This document shows, one piece after another, positions 59,769 through 64,000 of a DNA stretch of 64,000 bases. The translations under genes and the position numbers were made by a program. The notes below the pieces were generated by a model that was given only the letters and a program-made list of their open reading frames with translations, had not been told where the DNA came from and ran no database searches. The first letter of the stretch is position 1; each line of letters begins with the position of its first letter. Source of the DNA: Nonomuraea guangzhouensis. GTDB lineage: Bacteria; Actinomycetota; Actinomycetes; Streptosporangiales; Streptosporangiaceae. The stretch is from assembly GCF_019396345.1 (NCBI RefSeq), contig NZ_JAHKRM010000001.1:310001-374000 (forward strand), given 5' to 3'.

Positions 59769-60956
59769 TCACCGCTCGCGGGTGAGGCGGCTCCTGATCG
59801 CCAGCCCGGCCACGGCGAGCCACGGCCCGAGCATCAGGGCCGTACACGCCAGCGCGTACCAGAACCGCCAGGCGGCGGGCCCGGCCGCCACCTCGGCCGC
59901 CGTCCACCGCAGCAGGCTCACCAGCACGGGCAGGAGGAAGAAGGCCAGCCAGGCGGCCACCACGAACAGCCCCGCCAGCCAGAGCCAGCGGAACCAGCGC
60001 CCGGCCCGCACGTCACACGGGTCGGCGGCGACCAGTTCCGCCGCCTCGCCCTCGCGGAGCCGGCCGAAGGCCCGGCGGAGCAGGAGCGTCTTGACCCGCC
60101 ACAGGTCCTTGCAGCCCAGCCAGGTGATCAGCACCGCGTACAGGTCGGTGCGCAGGAAGACCATGCACTGCCAGGCCACCTGGAAGACCAGGATGTACGC
60201 CACGGCGCCCAGCACGGTGTTGTCCGCGACCATCCGCCAGCCGAGCACCACGGCCAGCAGCACGAAGTCGATGGCCAGCCCGGCCAGCAGCGGCCCGTAA
60301 CGCCGCCTCCTGGGCACCGACCAGAGCAGCGACAGATCGGTCTCGAAGACCAGGAACGCCATTCTCCGGTCGATGCCGAACCGGGCCGGGAGGTCCAGCG
60401 CGCGGGCCGCCAGCCAGTGCCAGCCTTCGTGCACCCCGGCCAGCACCAGCGTGATCGGGTAGACCAGCAACGCGCCGAGCCCGATGTCGGACACGGCGAA
60501 GGCGTCGCTGGTGGGGTCGGGTCTGAGCGCGGGCACGAGGACCAGCGCGGCCAGGCTGAACAGGGCGGCGGCGCCGTAAACGAACCAGGCGACGCGGCCG
60601 AACAGCGGTCTGGCCAGCTCGGGGCGCAGGCCGCTCAGCCAGCGGCGGCCCTGGATGGGCGCGGTGGCGACGGGCATCCGCTCGCCGCCGGGATCGTCCT
60701 CATCCTCGCTCTCATCGAGGAAGCCCAGCTCGCGCAGGGTCTCCACGAACGCGGGCACGTCCACGGGCTCGCCCGCGTACTCCTCGGCCCGCCTGGCCGT
60801 CTCCTCGATGGTCGCGCCGTCCATGAGCGCGGCGATCACCACACCGCCGACCGCGGGGATCGAGATGAACGTGCCTGCCTCCGGGTCGCCGACCAGCACC
60901 TCCTCGCCCTCGTCCACCAGGCTGAGGCGGCGCAGCCGTACCGTCTGGGTGGTCAT
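59769..60956 (-). CDS. PqqD-like domain fused to M50-type membrane metalloprotease
   Basis: 395 residues. Residues 1-85 look like a PqqD/RRE winged-helix domain (VRLRRLSLVDEGEEVLVGDPEAG, IAALMDGATIEETARRAEEYAG, LRELGFLDE). The rest is membrane-embedded with about seven helices. H176-E177-G-W-H180 within a helix, and GPLLAGLAID with D230, fit the HExxH and third-ligand elements of site-2 proteases. ATG 60956 overlaps the E1 gene stop (ATGA). Proposed role: leader cleavage and/or export of the modified peptide. Last gene of the cassette. Confidence 0.82.
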   Translation of the reverse strand: MTTQTVRLRRLSLVDEGEEVLVGDPEAGTFISIPAVGGVVIAALMDGATIEETARRAEEYAGEPVDVPAFVETLRELGFLDESEDEDDPGGERMPVATAPIQGRRWLSGLRPELARPLFGRVAWFVYGAAALFSLAALVLVPALRPDPTSDAFAVSDIGLGALLVYPITLVLAGVHEGWHWLAARALDLPARFGIDRRMAFLVFETDLSLLWSVPRRRRYGPLLAGLAIDFVLLAVVLGWRMVADNTVLGAVAYILVFQVAWQCMVFLRTDLYAVLITWLGCKDLWRVKTLLLRRAFGRLREGEAAELVAADPCDVRAGRWFRWLWLAGLFVVAAWLAFFLLPVLVSLLRWTAAEVAAGPAAWRFWYALACTALMLGPWLAVAGLAIRSRLTRER

Positions 60957-62032
60957 CGCCCGCACACCCGGCAATGGGGGTCGACGGTGAAGGGCTGGCG
61001 TTCCGGGGTCAGGCCGTTGCGCAGGTCCACCTTGATGAACGCGCCGGCGGCCTGCGGCGGCTCGAAGCCCGTCAGGTAGCGCAGGGCCTCGTAGGCGAGC
61101 AGCGAGCCGATCTGCATGGCGATCGGGGCGATCAGCGTGTTCTGCAGGACCAGCTTGGCCCTGTTGCGCTCCACGAAGCCGGCCGCGGTCGGCTCGTCGA
61201 GCGCCGGCCGGTCGCTCCAGTCGCATTGGACGCACGCGCTGCGGCCCGGGTCGACCGAGTAGTAATTGACCTGCGAACGGGTCATCCCGCCCATCACCAG
61301 CGGCACTCCGGCGCGTACCGCGGCCTCGTTCACCCACAGGTGGGCCTCGGGGTGGCCGTCGAGGCCGCCCGCCACCAGGTCCACGCCGTCGAGCAGGTCC
61401 TTCAGGTCCTCGGGGCCGGAGATCCAGCGGTCCACGGCCCGCACCTCGATGGTCGGGTCGTAGGCGCGTACCCACTCGGCCGCGCACTCCACCTTGGACC
61501 TGCCGATGTCGGCGTGGTGGTAGAGGAACTGCCTGGCGAAGTTGCGCGGCTCCACGTCGTCTCTGTCGACCAGCGTCAGCTTGCCCACGCCGAGCCCGGC
61601 CAGGCACTGCACCAGGGAGGAGCCGCCGCCGCCGACGCCGAGCACGAGCACGTGCGAGCGCCTGAGCTTGCTGACGAAGTCCGCCCGGGGCTTGTCGAGC
61701 CCGGCGAATCCGCCGAAGAAGGCGAGGTTGGAGAAGTGCCTGGCGTCCAGGTCGGGGTCGCCGAGCGTACGGTCGCTCTCGCACTCGACCAGACCGAGCG
61801 AGTCGAGCGCCTCGATCGCGGCGCGCACGTCGGCCTCGTCGAGATCCACTCCCGTCTCCGCGAGCCGGCCGCGGAGCTCGGCCACCGTGCAGGGGCCGCG
61901 GTCGAGCGCCGCGAAGAGGGCCGCCACCTGGCCTTCCTCATCGCCGAGCGTGATCACCTCGCGCGGGTCGACGAGAACGAGCACGTCCTCGCCCAGCGGT
62001 TCCCATGCGCATTCCTTCAGTGCAACCCGCAC
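60953..62032 (-). CDS. ThiF/E1-like adenylyltransferase with N-terminal recognition domain
   Basis: 359 residues. Residues 1-88 form a PqqD/RRE-like winged helix (VITLGDEEGQVAALFAAL, CTVAELRGRLAETG, AIEALDSLGLVE). Residues 110-359 are the E1 domain: nucleotide loop LGVGGGGSS (131-139), D156-R-D-D with EPRNFARQ, and a zinc site C267-x2-C270 ... C354-x2-C357. No catalytic Cys of ubiquitin-type E1 is evident, as in MccB and PaaA, which adenylate short peptides. GTG 62032 follows GGAGGAG. Lies 66 bp after the 19-residue ORF, likely its substrate. Confidence 0.85.
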   Translation of the reverse strand: MRVALKECAWEPLGEDVLVLVDPREVITLGDEEGQVAALFAALDRGPCTVAELRGRLAETGVDLDEADVRAAIEALDSLGLVECESDRTLGDPDLDARHFSNLAFFGGFAGLDKPRADFVSKLRRSHVLVLGVGGGGSSLVQCLAGLGVGKLTLVDRDDVEPRNFARQFLYHHADIGRSKVECAAEWVRAYDPTIEVRAVDRWISGPEDLKDLLDGVDLVAGGLDGHPEAHLWVNEAAVRAGVPLVMGGMTRSQVNYYSVDPGRSACVQCDWSDRPALDEPTAAGFVERNRAKLVLQNTLIAPIAMQIGSLLAYEALRYLTGFEPPQAAGAFIKVDLRNGLTPERQPFTVDPHCRVCGR

Positions 62033-62059
62033 CGCGTCTCCTCCGTGTTTCTGGGGGGT

Positions 62060-62087
62060 GGGTGAGGGCGGCGGCGCGCCCCCACCC
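62060..62087 (-). terminator. Hairpin between the small peptide gene and the E1 gene
   Basis: GGGTGAGGG (62060-62068) and CCCCCACCC (62079-62087) pair with one mismatch around a 10-nt GC loop. Lying between peptide and enzyme genes it may attenuate readthrough or protect the peptide transcript, giving excess precursor over enzyme. Confidence 0.45.
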
Positions 62088-62098
62088 GGGAAGAGCCG

Positions 62099-62158
62099 TC
62101 AGACGGTGCCGTTGATGGTGGCCTTGATGGGCTCGACCTTGCGGACCTCGATCTTCAT
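62099..62158 (-). CDS. 19-residue ORF, candidate RiPP precursor peptide
   Basis: Reads MKIEVRKVEPIKATINGTV. ATG 62158 sits 5 bp after AGGAGG, a consensus ribosome site, and the ORF leads an operon with an E1-like enzyme and a PqqD-M50 protease that both carry recognition-type domains. The N-terminal part is charged (KIEVRKVE) and could be the leader; the C-terminal part (ATINGTV) holds Thr, Asn-Gly and could be the modified core. It is short, like the MccC7 precursor. Too small for routine gene finding. The role is inferred from context. Confidence 0.65.
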   Translation of the reverse strand: MKIEVRKVEPIKATINGTV

Positions 62159-62201
62159 GGAGTCCTCCTCTCGGGGTTCTTGTGATCAATCTCCTTGACG
62201 C

Positions 62202-62230
62202 CACCACAAAATCGCCACATTTCCGCCACA
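62202..62230 (-). promoter_or_regulatory. Three heptamer direct repeats at 11-bp period upstream of the peptide gene
   Basis: On the minus strand TGTGGCG (62230-62224), TGTGGCG (62219-62213) and TGTGGTG (62208-62202), each separated by 4 nt. Eight bases downstream lies GAGATT (62193-62188), a possible -10. Heptamers with 4-nt spacers ending 8 bp before the -10 is the known layout of SARP/AfsR activator sites, so cluster-specific activation is plausible; OmpR-type response regulators can bind similarly. Confidence 0.5.
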
Positions 62231-62288
62231 TGCCGGAGCTCCTTGTGAACACGCTCTCCCAGTAGCTCGGATCGTTATCCAACACTCG

Positions 62289-62338
62289 TTGACAGGCCCA
62301 TGTTATGGCCGCGAATCTCTTGAGAGAGCGCTCTCTCA
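62289..62338 (+). promoter_or_regulatory. Promoter and LacI-type operator of the cellobiose-type importer
   Basis: TTGACA (62289-62294) and GAATCT (62313-62318) are 18 bp apart. Directly after them is the perfect 18-bp palindrome TGAGAGAGCGCTCTCTCA (62321-62338). Its AGCGCT centre is the hallmark of LacI-family sites such as CebR/CelR boxes, and its place over the start point suggests repression. Confidence 0.72.
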
Positions 62339-62365
62339 GTCTCCTTCGAAACCTTGGAGGGCTCC

Positions 62366-63661
62366 ATGACCCCCCGCTTCCGGCAGCTCGCCGTACCCCT
62401 GCTCACCGCCTCCCTCCTCGCCCTGGCATCGGCGTGCGGAGGCGGCGGCGCGAACAACACCGCCGGCACGACGGCCGCGCCCGGAGAGAAGGTCAAGCTG
62501 ACCGTCGGCCTCTTCGGCGACTTCGGCTTCAAGCCCCTCTACGAGGAGTACAAGAAGACCCACCCGAACATCGAGATCGTCGAGAACGTCACCCAGTTCA
62601 ACGATCACCACAACAACCTGGTCAAGCGGCTGGCCACGAACGCCGGGGCGGGTGACGTCGAGGCCGTCGAGGTGGGCTACATCAGCACGTTCACCGCCCA
62701 GCCCGGCAAGTTCGTCGACCTCAAGCAGTACGGGCTCGACAAGCGGCAGGGCGACTACCTCGACTGGAAGTGGCAGCAGGGCCTGAGCAAGGACGGGCAG
62801 CAGGTGCTGGGCCTCGGCACCGACGTGGGCGGCCTGGCCATGTGCTACCGCAAGGACCTGTTCAAGAAGGCCGGGCTGCCGACCGACCGTACCGAGGTGG
62901 GCGGGCTCTGGCCGACCTGGGAGCAGTACATCGAGACCGGTAAGAAGTTCGCGGCGGCCGGCGTTTCGGGCACCAAGTTCGTGGACGCGCCCGGCGAGAT
63001 CTTCCGCGCCATGGTGAACCAGGCGCCGGTCGGGCTCTATGACGCCCAGGACCAGATCATCGTGGCCACGAACCCCGACGTGAAGAAGGCGTGGGACCTG
63101 TCCAACCAGCTCACCCAGAACGGGCTCACCGCCAAGCTCGCGGCCTTCTCGCCGCCGTGGAACACCGGCTTCGCCAAGGGGTCGTTCGCCACGATCATCT
63201 GCCCGGCGTGGATGACCGGGTTCATCCAGGAACAGGCCAAGGACGCGTCCGGCAAGTGGGACATCGCTCCCGTACCCGGTGGTTCGGGCAACAGTGGCGG
63301 CTCACATCTGATGATCCCCAAGCAGAGCAAGCACCCCAAGGAGGCGGCCGAGCTGATCGACTTCCTCACCTCCAAGGACAACCAGGCCAAGGTGTTCAAG
63401 GAGGAGGGCACGTTCCCGTCGATCCCGGCGCTGTACGACGACCCGTCGATCCAGAACTTCACCAAGCCGTTCTTCGGTGACGCGCCGATCGGCAAGATCT
63501 ACTCCGAGGCCGCCAAGTCGCTCAAGCCGCAGCATCTCGGCCCGAAGGAGGCCGATGTCCGCACGGTGGTCGGGGACGGGCTCGGCCGGGTCGAGCAGGG
63601 CAAGCAGAGTCCCGACCAGGCGTGGGCCCAGGTGCTCGAGGACGTCAAGAAGATCAAATGA
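62366..63661 (+). CDS. ABC transporter sugar-binding lipoprotein (CebE-like)
   Basis: 431 residues from ATG 62366, 6 bp after GGAGG. Signal peptide ending ALASACGGG, a lipobox. Binding-domain features GLFGDFGFKPLYEEYKKTHPNIEIV, LGTDVGGLAMCYRKDLFKKAGLP and FATIICPAWMTGFIQEQ are similar to CebE-type cellobiose/cello-oligosaccharide binders; the substrate is inferred from this and the LacI-type box. ATGA coupling to the permease. Confidence 0.9.
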   Translation: MTPRFRQLAVPLLTASLLALASACGGGGANNTAGTTAAPGEKVKLTVGLFGDFGFKPLYEEYKKTHPNIEIVENVTQFNDHHNNLVKRLATNAGAGDVEAVEVGYISTFTAQPGKFVDLKQYGLDKRQGDYLDWKWQQGLSKDGQQVLGLGTDVGGLAMCYRKDLFKKAGLPTDRTEVGGLWPTWEQYIETGKKFAAAGVSGTKFVDAPGEIFRAMVNQAPVGLYDAQDQIIVATNPDVKKAWDLSNQLTQNGLTAKLAAFSPPWNTGFAKGSFATIICPAWMTGFIQEQAKDASGKWDIAPVPGGSGNSGGSHLMIPKQSKHPKEAAELIDFLTSKDNQAKVFKEEGTFPSIPALYDDPSIQNFTKPFFGDAPIGKIYSEAAKSLKPQHLGPKEADVRTVVGDGLGRVEQGKQSPDQAWAQVLEDVKKIK

Positions 63662-64000
63662 GCTCCCTTCCGCTCACCGTCGCCAGGCGGCGCGGGCGCA
63701 GCGTGCGGCACACCCTCGACGTGAGGGCGTCGCCGTACGCCTACGTCGCCCCCTTCTTCCTGCTGTTCTGCGCCTTCGGGCTGTTCCCCCTGGCCTACAC
63801 GGCCTGGGTGAGCCTGCACGACTGGACGTTGCTGTCCGAGGAGCACACGTTCGTCGGGCTGAAGAACTTCGGCACGCTGCTCGGCGACGGCTACTTCTGG
63901 AACGCGACGTTCAACACGCTGTCCATCGGGGTGCTGTCGACCGTGCCGCAGCTGCTGCTGGCCATCTGGCTGGCGCACCTGCTGAACCGGCGGCTGCGGA
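63658..64000 (+). CDS. Sugar ABC transporter permease (CebF-like), 3' truncated by the window
   Basis: At least 114 residues, running off the window end. ATG 63658 overlaps the binding-protein stop (ATGA). An Arg-rich cytoplasmic N-terminus is followed by SPYAYVAPFFLLFCAFGLFPLAY (first membrane helix), WVSLHDWTLLSEEHTFVGLKNF and a second hydrophobic segment, typical of MalF-class permeases. The EAA loop lies beyond the end. Confidence 0.9.
   Translation, partial: MSSLPLTVARRRGRSVRHTLDVRASPYAYVAPFFLLFCAFGLFPLAYTAWVSLHDWTLLSEEHTFVGLKNFGTLLGDGYFWNATFNTLSIGVLSTVPQLLLAIWLAHLLNRRLR

Noticed and set aside
57235..59907. Long minus-strand open frame spanning the methylase and kinase genes
   Set aside because: Crosses two genes with complete catalytic motifs on the plus strand and has shadow-like composition.

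Overview
The window is high-GC actinomycete DNA with GTG/TTG starts, ATGA/GTGA start-stop overlaps and very short intergenic gaps. Actinomycete-typical families (tandem DUF397 genes beside an XRE/DUF5753 regulator, a DUF574-type methyltransferase, a sigma factor with a CU044_5270-like partner, fused isobutyryl-CoA mutase IcmF, GpgS) suggest a filamentous member of the Streptosporangiaceae (Nonomuraea or Streptosporangium-like). The genus is an inference. I saw no rRNA, tRNA, insertion sequence or CRISPR array.

Layout. 0-4.9 kb: sugar ABC importer (two lipoprotein binding proteins, two permeases, one with a large extracytoplasmic insertion). 4.9-7.8 kb: M1 peptidase, uracil-DNA glycosylase and small proteins. 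7.8-12.5 kb, minus strand: sigma factor, membrane-anchored partner and secreted subtilase in one operon. 12.6-18.3 kb: FAD monooxygenase, then an ABC-2 exporter operon divergent from an HxlR regulator fused to a peroxiredoxin-like domain. 18.4-21.6 kb: uronate dehydrogenase-like SDR and an unrecognised two-gene unit with in-frame minisatellites. 21.7-27.7 kb: glgX-treY-treZ, making trehalose from glycogen. 27.9-31.7 kb: small membrane/zinc-ribbon genes of integrative-element type, XRE + two DUF397 genes, MscL. 31.7-37.1 kb: PLP dehydratase, proline iminopeptidase, PAP2, Usp, GT4-gpgS. 37.2-46.9 kb: a saccharide locus (oxidoreductases, GH63-like hydrolase, TIM-barrel isomerase, ABC importer, ROK regulator). 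46.9-56.2 kb: quinone oxidoreductase, metal-receptor protein, methyltransferase, Tpx, a tendamistat-like secreted protein, IcmF, glucose dehydrogenase, CHAP protein. 56.2-59.8 kb: PP2C phosphatase, DNA adenine methylase with fused specificity-like region, Ser/Thr kinase. 59.8-62.2 kb: a compact peptide-modification cassette. 62.3-64 kb: start of a cellobiose-type ABC importer behind a LacI-type operator.

The most interesting locus is 59769-62230 on the minus strand. It holds a 19-residue ORF with a consensus ribosome binding site, an E1/ThiF adenylyltransferase with an N-terminal peptide-recognition-like domain and a Cys4 zinc site, and a PqqD-like domain fused to an M50-type membrane protease (HEGWH). 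It is preceded by three heptamer repeats at 11-bp period and has a hairpin between the peptide and enzyme genes. It looks like a minimal, possibly undescribed RiPP system. Its product is unknown.

Working logic: the trehalose operon, GpgS and the glycoside locus point to compatible-solute and storage-sugar metabolism, and three separate sugar importers flank it. Several regulators sit next to recognisable operator-like palindromes, listed individually.
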